NCBI GenBank assembly: GCA_020055645.1 | Contig: CM034547.1 | Coordinates: 56,112,909-56,176,908, forward strand | DNA length: 64,000 bases | Direction: 5' to 3' | From: Tomocerus qinae | Lineage: Eukaryota; Arthropoda; Collembola; Entomobryomorpha; Tomoceridae | Part shown: positions 28,001 through 41,019 of the stretch, one piece after another | Layout: each line of letters opens with the position of its first letter | Numbering within the stretch: the first letter of the stretch is position 1 | Translations under genes and position numbers: made by a program | Notes under the pieces: model-generated | What the model saw: only the letters and a program-made list of their open reading frames with translations | Databases searched by the model: none | Told to the model about the DNA's origin: nothing

Positions 28001-31000
28001 TGTGTAAATTTTGTCAAGATATAAAACGTCTTGAGATGCTACAGCACAACGTATGATCTATTTATAATCTCGTGCTTTGATAGTCATTATAGTATACTGT
28101 AAATATCAGGGTTATAGACAAACATAGTAGGGACTAGTGTGTGGAGTAATTGAAGTATAGAAAAACATGAGCAGGCTCCAGTTAGCATCTGACTGAAGTT
28201 TATGACGAGAGAAATGGAAGAAAAAGAGAGATGGAGAGAGAGACAGCTGGATTAATTAAATTCAAGTTGAGGCAGCCACTCTGTGTCCCATTATCTGACA
28301 TTTCCGCTTCCCTCAGAAAACTTAATACCTTTTGACTGACAGCTCAGTTTTCCGCTGAAATAATAATCATTTGCTCCTGACGAGAAGAAACGAACTTATA
28401 ATACTTCAACACTTTATAGTCTTCAAGGATAAAAAATTTGCTTTAAATTCATACGCTACACTAATGCAAGTGTAAGATTTTTTCATTTGTCCGCAGTAGA
28501 TATGCAATGCTGATCGACTTAAAAACAGATGTCTATCACACAACGTCAGTATAAAAGAATATCGTGTATAGAAACTTTTACTGTGAATCATACTACAAAT
28601 GACTATCTACTTAGGTACAGTGCTTCAATCGAAAAGCTCAAAGCATTTGCATGAAAAACATCAATTCAAAAATATTTTTTAACGCGATGCATAAATCAAT
28701 GTGCAATGCATGTACTTGTAAAATGGTAAATGAAATAAGGTGGTGAAACTATTTACTATGGTCATGCAATGGCCGAGTTACTCACAATTCACAATGCCAA
28801 AAATATGGTTCAAAAGCTGCACGACATTTTTCAATCCGATTTTACAACCTAGCCAAGACTAAACGGACGAAAATTCTAATTTTATTACTAACCTATGTCT
28901 TATTAATAGAATGGTACAATTTAACATTGAGTAACTTTCTTATTGAAGCAACAGCTCGTTTTATCACCTCTTGTGCGTAACGAACCCTAAGAAAAACTCC
29001 TGCTCAAAATGCGTAGACTGCAAATTGATCACTTCTGTATCTCATGTTGCTAAACAAGTAATTTATCGCCTAACTTCATTGAATTTATGACGCACATGAA
29101 AATAGACTTTAATAAAACGAAAGCACATTACCTATCCGTAGGGTAAGTGATTGGCTTCTACCATTCTGTTTACAGTGTCATAAATATTTTATCGGTACAA
29201 GCACGTAGTAAAGCCGAATTGGTAGTTTATGCTCACATTGCATTGTTTGGGAATTACAAGACTTTGTAGCACAAGTTAAAAATTACTTCACAGGTGATTT
29301 ACAACCAATCCCATGTCGTACTACAGTGGAAAGGATGGCGAGCAGAATGAGTGATTAATAGCAAGCGGTATAGATGTACTAATTTACTATGAGATTTGTC
29401 TTACTGTTTTACGTAGTTTGATTCGTATATATAAACGACGTAGTACTGTGTACTTCTTTTAGGAATTGCATCTTTTGGCTAACGGCTATTATTGAAAGCT
29501 AGTGACAATTCTAATCTGCCTCTATGATGAAAAACTACTGCTGAACTCAATTTATCAGGATCACAAATTAGACAAATATATTTTGGTATCAGAGATCGTT
29601 GCCGTATGCTGGTTTTATCAGATTTTATAGGACGAAATGGATAAGAATTTATTTTACTATGACTTAACATTTAGGTAAGCCTTTGCATATACACCCTGAA
29701 TTAGTTGCATTTAGAAATCTTTTACAGAATGGGCGATCTTTTAGACTACTATAATGTACAGTAGGAGAAACAAAAGAAACGTTTATTACAGGCTGTATGC
29801 GTGAACTAGAAATGCTGCTGTGTAGAAGTAAGTTCTAGTAATATTAAAGCTGGCTACTGCTCTACCAATTTCACTGGCTTCGGTCATTTCGTGAAGAAGC
29901 GTCTAATTTGCATAGGTATATAAATAGCGGACTGTTAACCAAGGTTTGCTGCGTTGAATGTCCCAATATAAATTATCGGTGCGCTGCACAGCCCATTCAA
30001 TTCGGTTTGATGCGTCATAAAATTCATAGACATGTTTATTGCAACTCCCTGTTTATTGCGTCCACATAGGCCACAATAGATGCATCATTCAAACAGTAGT
30101 AGGAGCTGTTTAGCAGCTGTGGTTTCACTGTTCGAAATGCTTGCGCAGAAAAACGGCTGAAAAATGTGAAGATGCAAAGATGCTGTTCAACTTTAAGTAC
30201 TTGTATTATAACGGTAAGTTTTATGTGAATGACTTACAATTAGTAGCTATACATCTGCGTAGCCTATGTAGACTGTGCTTTGTATAGGGAAATAGTAGGA
30301 CTGTGTGTATTTTGATGCAATAAGAGAGAAACAAGAAGAGCGAGTGAAGGGAATAATGTGTGTAACTTGATTCCATGGAAAAAAAGAGTTGACAAGACAA
30401 AGCAGTGTAAGTCGCTGTTGTGCACAATTCAGCTGATTCCACTTGAATTGGGCTTATGTTAGTAGGAGAGCGAGCTTTCACCAAAGAGTTTTGTAGATTT
30501 TGTTTGCCATGGTCTCTGTAGAATGTCGTAGGACGATACAATCATGTAAATAGGTCTGTACAGTGTGTACTAGTTAGGAAAGAAGTTTCGTGAGTGTAAA
30601 ATGCAAATTCGGTGTAGGGCGAGAGACGATGCAATTACAAACCGACAGGCTAACCGTTTGAAAGTGTGCAAAAATTTAAAGTTAAATTGGTTGAGACAGC
30701 TGGAAGGCATAAGGCGGCTCATTTATATATGTAAATGATTCACCAGGATTTTTGTAGAGCAGAACGTCAACGGGAGGTTTAAAGACATCAACGGGAAGTC
30801 CTTAGGTCCCTGTACGTCTTTTTTACATATCTTATATAACCCTGTATCCATTATAGAATGGAAACTCTGTTTATAATATTCATGTCGATAGAGAGATGTA
30901 ATGTTTAACTATGTATTTTCCCTGAGGCAATGGCACTGTGCACTCTCTGTATACTCAGAAAATTTATGTGCATGCACATTCTTGTATGTAAACGTAGTGC

Positions 31001-34000
31001 ATTTGGCAGTAGTTAAATTTTCTTGTCTTGTCTTGACTTTTTGGCAGTGCCCTACTTTCGACTACAATCTCCAAAATGCTCGACTACCTGACTCTGACTG
31101 CTGACCCTTATTTTACAAAATTTTCACCAGCTAATACGAAGCTACAGAGGGAATGTACAATCCAATGCAAGAATACCTGAAGTAGAGAAAAATGCCAGGA
31201 AGATGTTAAAGAAGTGGTAGAAACACAGAAATGACTTTGGTAGTGCTGGTGGTGAGGAAAGTGCATGAAGAATTTAAAAATTCTTGGGAATAGTTACCTC
31301 GTAGCTTTGGGCTCCGCTTTTCTGACTTGAGCTGGCTTGGCTTCTATAATGGAATTGGAGAGCAGGAGTTCCCCATAGAAAAATTCTCAGCTAAGTCTTT
31401 TATACAGTGGCATACGCTGGTCTGAAATGAAAATCTTTAGTTGAGCCTCCTCAGCCCATACTTATACACTTACACGAAAGTACAAATTACATTACTCTCG
31501 TCTAATATTACGAATGAGGCTTAAACAAAATCCAAATTCGTACATTTGTACGTACCATATGGGATGGGTGGCATGTATGTACCAAGTGCACTGCACCACT
31601 TATACTCGTGTCACTACAGATACAATAATGTAGCCGTCTCTCATTCTCTCTGGTTTGATTCCAGTATCAAGTTCTCTCAAATGTGTTTCCTATTTCATCT
31701 CTCTACTCAGCTTCTTACCACTCACTCCCAACTCAACCAACTAAATTCATTCCATGCACTTTCCCCACTACTGCTTCTCTACCACTTACTCTTCATCTGT
31801 TCATTCACCTTACCTTACTATCCCTAACCTACTACACCCAATGAACTTCATGCTCATTCTTCGTCCAACTACACATACAACTCATGTACTCGGTACATAT
31901 TTCTTTTTAAATTAGTAACTGCTGTCCTTAAAATTTCAGTCCCACGTTTCTTGATGATAAACGTGGAATTTTAAATAAGTTGACATGAACGAAGCGAGTG
32001 TTTCTTGAATCTCCTATTTTGTACAACATGGAAATACAATTAGGACAATAGGATATTTTTCCTGAGTATTAACTATTAACTAATATTATATCAATAACCA
32101 CATTTCACATTTACGAAACATTTCCTTTGTTGCCCCAAGTATCAAAAGTTTCTGAAAGTGTATCATTCAAAAACCTCATTGTCTTGTAGTTGAATTATGC
32201 AACTGTGTTGTATTGATAATACCACAATTTACGGTTGTCGCTATTCCCCATTTTGATGATTATTGATAAGAACTATTTTCTAGTACAAATTCCTGGTCTT
32301 CCAATTGCTGTTCATTAAGAAACAGATCTACCCTATCAAAAGTTGCGTGTAGAAAAACACTCCAATTAAAAAACAGAGGTTATTTGTGACTATAATTTAG
32401 GATTCGTGGTAGGTTGTAGAATTGGATTGTACTACATCTTAGGTTCAAGTACTGTTGTAATTAATTTGGGCCTGGAAGCACCTTTGTCATTGTATGCATT
32501 GGTTATAAAGTTAAGGAAGGTTATGCCCTGGGTATATATCTTAGTACCCTTGTGATTACATTGGAATGGTAGATTTAATTGTTTACTAGAATTGTAAAGA
32601 CACATTGAGCTACCCGTTGAGTCTCGGAAGAATTCTTCTAGGACTATTTAGGTATAGGGCTGGGTTGACTTGTTTCTCTGGCTTAAATTGCAGTAGGTTT
32701 CCCTTGGCTTGGTTCGAGTCGAGTTTCTTTAATAAGTAACGTGGAGTTAGGTGGAAAAGCCTTCAAGATTGTTAAGTTTATCCTAGGCAGCCACTTGTGA
32801 CTCGAGTCAACTCAAGTGTCTGTCTTCTTCTTGCTTGGCATGGCATGGCATACGGCATGGTCTTTCTCTCTGAGCCGGAGAAAGTAAAGGTAGAAGAAAA
32901 TCCATGTGAAGCCAACGGGAAGCTACTTTCTTTTTCTCTCTTATACTCACACTGGTAGGGACTGGAGACGTTGACGTTAGGTAGCCACCTAGATACGTAC
33001 ATTGGCTTACTTGTCTGGCCTTGCCTAACTACTCAACTGAACTCAAGGGATGGCAAGGGAACTTCACTCAACTGAAATACTTTGGCATCTCTTTTCTTTC
33101 CGTTTTCACTTCCTATCACTTATTGTTACATGTAGTTGGATATACTCAGTCCGAGTAGCTATGCATAGTGCTAATACAACTTTCCCTCATACTTTAAGTA
33201 GTGCTTAGTAGTAGTGTGTCAAAAACTACATAAAGAATCTAGTATAAGCTACTTTTACACGGTATTCCCTAGTATTTGTATAGTGAACTGCATTGCACAG
33301 GCCAATGAACAGACAGACAGCTCTCTAACTCTTGTGACGGAGTGACTGAGGTGTTTTTATAAAGTTTCTGGCTCACCCTTAACTCAACTACCTAAATACT
33401 GTGTTTCCACAAGGAAGCTGAGTGAGTGGGAGACACGTATTATATTTATATTGTGTAGGTACGCAGAATAACATTGCACTTCTATATTATATAAGAAATG
33501 GTAGTACTTAGTCCTGACTAGCTAGGAAACTCCATTTATGAATATACAAAGTTTTGCCTAGCTTCCCAATGTTCTTGTGCAGAGTCTCATTGAAAATCCT
33601 TCACACTTCAACACACCCCGTAAGAATTTGGAGGAAGGCGAGAAGAAAACGAAGTGAACGAGTACAAGTACAGAGTTTTACGTATTTTGACTAAAGAGCA
33701 ATACATAGCTACTTACAAGGAGGAAAAAATCTTCTTGCACAAGAAATAACTTCAGTTGACTTGAGTTCACCTTATATGCTATAGTAGTTGAGTAGCAAAG
33801 TAGAAAAATTTTATGGCGAGGGCTGAATGACATTACTTGACTTGCTTTGGTTTCGTGGATGTAGATGGCTAACTTATATAACTACCATGAATACAGAAAT
33901 CTTTACTTTACGCTACCTCACATGTCTGTCGTGTCCTGGAGAAAGTACATTGTGCGTGTGGAATTCTATATTCATAGTTCCCCTTTATATCTTAACAAGT

Positions 34001-37000
34001 TGTTGCTCACTATATATATTGGACAATAAGAACATACTCCTATTTGTATACAATATGAATACAAATGGGACTGTACATATTCTATCCACTCACAACTTTT
34101 TATACGTACATATAATCCGAAATTGCACACATAGTACGTAGCTATTGCGTTCCTCTGACGATGCCTTACAACAACATATGAGTTACTATGCATATAATTC
34201 AAAGAATACACCCGCCCCACTCCGTTGCAATCAACTTATGCAGCACGTCCATTTTTGTCGCAATGAAATTGCTCTTGAGAATCCGGCAAAGACGCAATAG
34301 ACATGACAATGACACTGAGTTGTGCTACGATATAAAGAAATTTGAATTGCAACTTTTATTATGTATGTAGCTAGGTAAACTTTATTCAAGGAAGCATTAT
34401 AAAGAAAGTAGAAATCTTGATCTTCTTTTATACGTTGCAATGCTTCCTTCTTTCACTGCACTAAGATGCAGCTCTCAAAATATTGTTCCGGTTCGAGTGA
34501 AGTATCCCACGCTGGAGTAAAAAGAGCTTCCAGTAAATCCAGAGTCCATCGCTGTTACTTTCTCTCAAAAGAATTTCAGGACTCACACACTCGTATACAA
34601 TGCTCCCTTATTACGCGCTACAGACGTTCCCACATTGTGAGTGGGAAAGTGGGAACTGTAAACCAAAGAACATAACCAACGAAATGAAGGGAGAGGAGAC
34701 GTAGAATAAACCAAACTAGACCAGACTAGGACCACATAATGCATAAACATTCTGTCATGACTATGCATGCAGTGCATGCAATTCACCAGATGATGCAAGG
34801 GAAGCATTATGTAGCGTGGCAAGAAAATATGCGAAACTACCATCCTGTAGTAGTCTTTAATGTAATAGGAGTAATGCAACAGAACACTGAACTAGTAAAA
34901 TTATACAGAGTAGGCATACCTAATTTAAAGCTCACAATCAGTCTCGCCAACGTTTCTATGTGTGTATATCAACTGGGATGTGAATTTCCTCGCCTTTCTT
35001 CCACAACGAGCTTAGAACAAGGAAACAACCATGCCCGTCTCAATCAACTTTACTTTTCCTTTAAATTTCCCCTGACTTAAGTTTGAGTTGCCTCCGCCTC
35101 TCCCTGTATACTTACCAAGTTGCACTTATTAAACGGCCCCTAAAGAAGAAATGACTTTTATTTCCCCGTTAGTGCGTACACAGAACTACCTTTCACATCT
35201 GTAGCTGCTATGAGGTATGCATAATTTTACTGATATGTATTTATAGCGTGGTCTAAGATGCATGCTATATTTACTATCTATTTAGTAAGGATGTAGAAAG
35301 AAATTTCACTTTGGTGAAAGCCCTCATTATTTACGGGGCCTGCCATCAAGACAACCCACAGAGCTGTGCTATGCTGACAACTGAAGAATTTAAGGGGCTT
35401 ATTTTGTGCTTGTTGTTGGACTAAGGACTGTGGCCACCGTAAATACCGGAGCTAAGAAAGAATCCCAGTTTTTAATTACCAACCATTTTATGAAATGGCT
35501 TCCCCATACTTTGTTAGAGAAAGGAAGTGAAAGCTCTATTCTTCCGTTCTCTTCTGCAATAGTGCCACAAATGGAACCTGGGCACATTTATATTTTTCAT
35601 TGGCTTAACTTGTCTCTCTCTCAGTGCCGAAGCCTTCTGTAGTTAAAACTTAAACAACGAAAGTTTCTTTCAAACTTTAAATACCCAGTGCTCACAATGA
35701 GTTAAGTAAGTAGCCACCAACTACTGTGCACTATTTATTTAAGCTTGGGCTTTACACAACATAAAAATTATAACGTGCGATCCGCTATTATTATTTCCAA
35801 AAAAAATCGTCTTCACATGTATTCACATGTAGTAATATGAACAGCTATTTTTCACCACTTAATGAACTACAGACTAAAATCCTTCCATCCGCATATTATG
35901 TATGTTCAAACTAATGTACACTATTGCTTAAGCATTATTAAAGTATATCGAGTGTAATAAATAATGCACATCCCCCGATAAATCTACACCTAATTAATTT
36001 ATGTTTGAAGCTGACACTTTGAAATTCTCTGATGCTTCCCACTTCCCAGCTAAAATATTGCAAATTGGTCCAGGCTGATATAAAAAAACTGGGTATTTTT
36101 AGGAACTGCTCAAGTAAAGCATGTCTGTGCATAGTTATTGGCTACAGTAAAAAGAAACCTCGAATAAGGATCGTATTTTTATGCTCTTCCTATCTTGTAG
36201 GTATTTGCACTATTCTCCCCGATCGCTTAAAGCGGCAAAGTAAATAGAACCCAGAACTAATATCTTCGAGAAAAAGATAGATTGATAGATGCACCTTACC
36301 TTACATCACGACCGTAGTATACTACGTATTTCATGCAAAATACAGTAGTGTACTTTTCCTACACTGAGAAGTCCAAACACAAATAAAATCATAGGTACAT
36401 GTACCTCAGTCGTATTTAATAGTAGCTTAGATATGTATTATATATAGCCTTTAAAAATGTAGTAGACATACATTATACTAAGGTTATTACAAAATATAGA
36501 ATGTAGAGAAAGACATGGCTGGGCATTCCCTATTGATTTATTACTTTCAGATAAACAGATGCAGACTTTTATACGAACACTGCAGTCTGAAAGCACTGAC
36601 TGAAATTTGAAATATCTAACGCACGGCAGCTCGTAGTGAAATGAATTTACTTAGCCTTCTTCTAAGATTAGATTACCTTTTCGCTAGAGCAAAGTAGAGA
36701 AAGCGTCGTGTTCTTTATTCATATATTTTGGTAGTGAGTGACTGGCTGAGTAAGTGAGAGAGAGGAAAATGCAGAAGAACTACCTACCCATACATATATT
36801 AACTATATTGCGGAAATACTAAATGTATCTGCATCGTGTATCTTCAGACAAATAATATATTACCTATATCCATTCTTTTCTAATACTTTCTCAAAGATTT
36901 CTCTCTCATCGTGAAGAAATGTAGGAACATTCTCAGTAGTAAGTAATAAGTACTAAAAGTATTTATTGACTGAATCTGACTGCATCTCCACTCCACTGTA

Positions 37001-40000
37001 CAACGATAATTTAGGTTGATCGTGATTCCTGAACTCAAATGTACGTTTCACTTTCCCTAACATCTACCATTGGTAAAAATGCTCAGCTGGCTATAAATAA
37101 ATCTTCCATAGATACACGAAGGTGTTTTCAAATGTTTTCTGCTACAAGAAAGATTACATTATGAAATAAGCAGATGTTTGCATCCAATCCTCACATTCCA
37201 TTATACATGACTTGATTTCCAAGAAGCTTATAAATACCATCAATAGTAACCACTACTAATCCTTTTTATCAAGGCTGGATAATGTATGGATCGCTAACTA
37301 AACTTCTCCAGTACTCTTGAATACCATCTGTCCGGAAAATTACTCTGAAAAAATTGTACGTTATAATGAATGTATGTTAGATTGCTTATGTGAAGTAATG
37401 CTTGAAGCAAGTGTCTTGCAATTCTTATCTTCAATTTCTCTACCTGATCCGTATTACCTATTATTATTATATGTTGTCTTCGGTTTACAGTTATGTTCGT
37501 TTTCTGCGGTTTCCTCTTCCGTATAACATTGAAGGACCATCCTCAGATAAGCAAGGGGCGTTGGCCTCCACTTCCTATAATTTATAACATCATTCATTTT
37601 TCAAAAGAAGCTTAGGACTATCTGTACTACAGTTTCTGTTGCTACTCCGCATCTTGAGTAGGGAACCTTAGCAGACGCTAGAGAAACTTGTGCTTTGCTC
37701 CTATCTCATCATTCCGTCTCTCCTGATACTGTTTCTCATTCTGAATGAAATAATTTTTCTCATTTCTTTTTCGGCTCTGTCAGAGGGAAGGGGTTCACTC
37801 CCGCTCTCAGGTCATCACATCCAATTTTTTAAAGTGATTTCCTCGCTTGGGTTGAAATATCCGGGTTTCTACACGTAAGCAATCCATTCAAATTCACATC
37901 TTCACGCATATTATGACACAGGAGTGTGTACGTATACAATTTTCAGTAGTAGTGGTACTATTTACCATTATCTCCACTCTAGTTATTTTGGAGGAGAAGA
38001 AAAGTGAATTATTTTATGCAAAATTGTGTTTAGGTAGCAGAAATCCGTGAATTCACCCAAGGCCAAATTATAATTTTCCTTCCTGAGGTTTATAGAAGTA
38101 TCTGCGTGCATTCTGCATGCATGTGTATTTATAAATAGAGTTACAAAGAATATATAAATAGGATTTTGTGATCGTGAGAGCTGAACTTAGTGTAACGGCA
38201 GATACTTAGGACTTAGAGAGGTGCCTCTATAGTTTGAGTGCATGTAATAAACTGCCTACACACACTTTGTGTAAGAGGACACGGCGATATGAATTCATAA
38301 TTTCTTCCTGAATTGAGCCAGGGACTCGTAAAATGTCTTTAGTCTCTCGTGTGCGACATGTAAAATTGTGCGAAGAGCCTGGACTGTGGATAGATCCATT
38401 TGAGAATGATATGAGTGTATGAGTGTGTGGGGTATTAGCCATAATAAAAGAAGGAGATTGGCATAATAACAGAATGCGATTAGGGAAGCAATACAATGCA
38501 TGATTTTATCAGTTCAATAGCACAATAATGATGAAATGGATTAGGTTAGCTTGTCTATGTATATGTAGTGTGACTTGGGTTGGTTAGTTTTCCTTTGCTT
38601 ATGTATTGTATGCATGAATCGTCTTTACCATGCCATGCCAGTCAGTTCACGACTCACGATCGTCGGCTCTCCCCAACCAACTGAATATAAAGCTATTCTC
38701 TTCTATTCTCTTCCGCTTTTACTCTTTTTAGCATGATGAAATCGATAAAGCTTCATCTGTCTCTAATGTAAAGTAATGCAATGTAATGTAATGCTGAACA
38801 ATACATACTTCTCTCAGAATTTAAACCAAATGCAATGCTCACCATCCCATCAGTGCTTTATGAGAGTTCTATTAGCAAAATATATTATATGCAATTCATA
38901 TATCAACACAAGTTGTAGCATGGTGAAGAGCTATGTGTGTGTTTGTGCTGTGTTATCGTAATTTGTAATCTAATGTAGTGCAGTGTAACGTTATATTTTA
39001 TTTCCTCTGATCAAATATAATTCTGGATACGTTTCCTATTTATGGTGAACACGAGTTATATGCAAAATATTATTCTCTATACCAAAGGTACTTGTTCTGG
39101 CAAGTAGATCCAGACACTGTACCTTCATGTTATTGCAACTTCTACGTGAATATTCAAGTTCCATTTAGACTGATCGTGAGTTCAGTCAGAGAAACTGACA
39201 AGGCAGATAAAGAGGATGATTTGTACTGTTTTCTATCAAGAAAACAGTCTCTATATTAAGTATATATGTATTATATAGTTATCCATATGAACACCAGACA
39301 ATATATGGTATTAAGGCACTTGTATTCCTATCGCTATCTTCAATCTACTCTCATCTGTTTCTCATCCTCATCCTACAAAAATAGCATGAGTTCCTCCACA
39401 TTATAGTGTGTGTGCCGAGAATGATCATTTCCTTTTCCAGAACAGTGAGGAAATAACAATCGACTTTTCACAAGACGGACCAATACTTTCAATGGACATC
39501 CTTACAATGTGCCACTCTGGAATAGATCCTAGAACATATTGAAATGATAAGGAGTGAAAGTACAAAGTACTGTCTGTGAGTGTAGATTTGCTTTCTATAT
39601 CCTTTTTTCAGAAGACATATACGCATGCAGCATTACCTGCTTACATTAGGAACCCATATATATGCATATCATAGCGTCTTACAAAGGTATATCTGGTTAT
39701 TTGATGTCTTTTTACAGAATCGAGAGAAAGTCATTGGAAGAATGGATGAAATGTTAAAAATTGGGAATTTGTATTCAAGTGCAGCGTTTTATCGAAAAGA
39801 TGCATACCGTTGTATGAGACAATGGCATAGTTTAGCAAAGAAAATTGAGTTTTTCAATCTGCAATAAAGATGTAGTGAAGTGAACATTGTATTTTTGGTG
39901 TCTCAATGAATTTCGATCCATTCTATCATACCATACAATTTTCAGACAAAAACTATTTTTCAAAAGTGATCCCACTCTAAAATTGTTATGGAGTCATAAG

Positions 40001-40336
40001 AGCAATTTCCGACTTTATTGTTTGGAAAGTTTCATACAGTCTTTTTAGTGATGCATAATGGTTGAAGAAAGCAATGAAATTACTGCTCTCGACGTTAATG
40101 ATACTATGACTTGTATTTGAATGTAGGAATAATCATCTACCCTCACCCTCCTCTCGTTTATTTTACTTTCTTTCCTTCGGTTAGTTGGAAACATCCCCGA
40201 AAAAGAGAAATCTCGCTTAACTTACAAAAAATACCCCGCTACCCGCCTTCTCTCAAGTCTAAACGTATTTTTATTCTCATTTTCTTCATACGCACTTACA
40301 GTTTCTAAAGTTCCTTTATGTTACTACTATACATGT
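19088..40336. other. Long region with no supported gene
   Basis: About 21 kb of AT-rich DNA with only short open frames. Patches with ACTCAACT/AGTTGAGT-like words occur near 32690-33080. Short ATGTAATG-type runs occur near 38765-38795. A small 9-bp-stem hairpin (ACTGTTTTC/GAAAACAGT) is at 39225-39248. It may be intergenic, or 5' introns and UTR of the Side-family gene. Confidence 0.55.
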
Positions 40337-40345
40337 CAGTAAACG
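40337..40345. repeat. 9-bp target site duplication (left)
   Basis: CAGTAAACG, identical to 41011-41019 in direct orientation, immediately outside the Foldback arms. Confidence 0.85.
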
Positions 40346-40482
40346 GGTATCATCTTAATACCCCTCGGATTGCAATACCCCTCCTATTGTAATACCCCTC
40401 CGTTGTACTACCCCTCGGTGTAATACCCCTCTGTGGGACTACCCCTCCGTTGGACTACCCCTCCGTTGAACTACCCCTCGAT
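40346..40482 (+). repeat. Left arm of Foldback element (tandem 16-mers)
   Basis: About eight degenerate copies of [A/C]TACCCCTC[C/G]GTTG-type units, 15-17 bases each, preceded by the outer sequence GGTATCATCTTA. Confidence 0.87.
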
Positions 40483-40873
40483 ACAATTCTTGTTTTTGAT
40501 ATCAGTGTTAGTCAGTGCTAATGTCAATTTAAGATAAAATAAGATAAGGAAAAATGGAAATGACGAAACTAGTCACTACTATTTTTACTTTATAGCAAAA
40601 TGTTATGTATCTGGAATCTGGAGTTAGTAGTGATTTCCAAAGTGGTCAAGCAGGTGTACAAAGTAAGTACAAAAGCTTAAAACATCATTTTGAGACAATA
40701 ATAATAGAAACAAATTTTACATGACTATTAGAGACTATATGCATAACAAATATTATTATAAGTAAAAATTGTATTGATTAGTTTCGTCCTTACCATTTTT
40801 CTTAAAAGTAAATTTTATTTTGTGTTAAATTGGCATAGGCACTAACTAATATTAATATGAATAGCAAGACTCG

Positions 40874-41010
40874 ATCGAGGGGTAGTACAACGGAGGGGCA
40901 GTACAACGGAGGGGTAGTCCCATGGAAGGGTATTACACCGAGGGGTAGTACGACGGAGGGGTATTACATTAGGAGGGGTATTACAATCCGAGGGGCATTA
41001 AGATGTAATC
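40874..41010 (-). repeat. Right arm of Foldback element (tandem 16-mers)
   Basis: Inverted copy of the left arm with units such as GAGGGGTAGTACAACG, ending in TTAAGATGTAATC. Scattered substitutions between arms (for example GGGGCAG for GGGGTAG) show some age. Confidence 0.87.
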
Positions 41011-41019
41011 CAGTAAACG
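41011..41019. repeat. 9-bp target site duplication (right)
   Basis: CAGTAAACG, the direct repeat of 40337-40345. Confidence 0.85.

Larger units (their letters stand above)
40346..41010. mobile_element. Foldback-type element with tandem-repeat arms
   Basis: Two 137-bp arms (40346-40482 and 40874-41010) are inverted copies, each made of about eight units of roughly 16 bases built on TACCCCTCCGTTG. The element is flanked on both sides by the identical 9-mer CAGTAAACG. Foldback (FB) elements of Drosophila, grouped with Mutator-like transposons, have inverted repeats made of tandem units and 9-bp target duplications, so this fits that class. The 390-bp AT-rich centre has no ORF of note, so it is non-autonomous. 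Confidence 0.85.

Noticed and set aside
34739..34790. TGCATGCAGTGCATGCA near-palindrome
   Set aside because: One central mismatch and simple composition; not distinguishable from chance.
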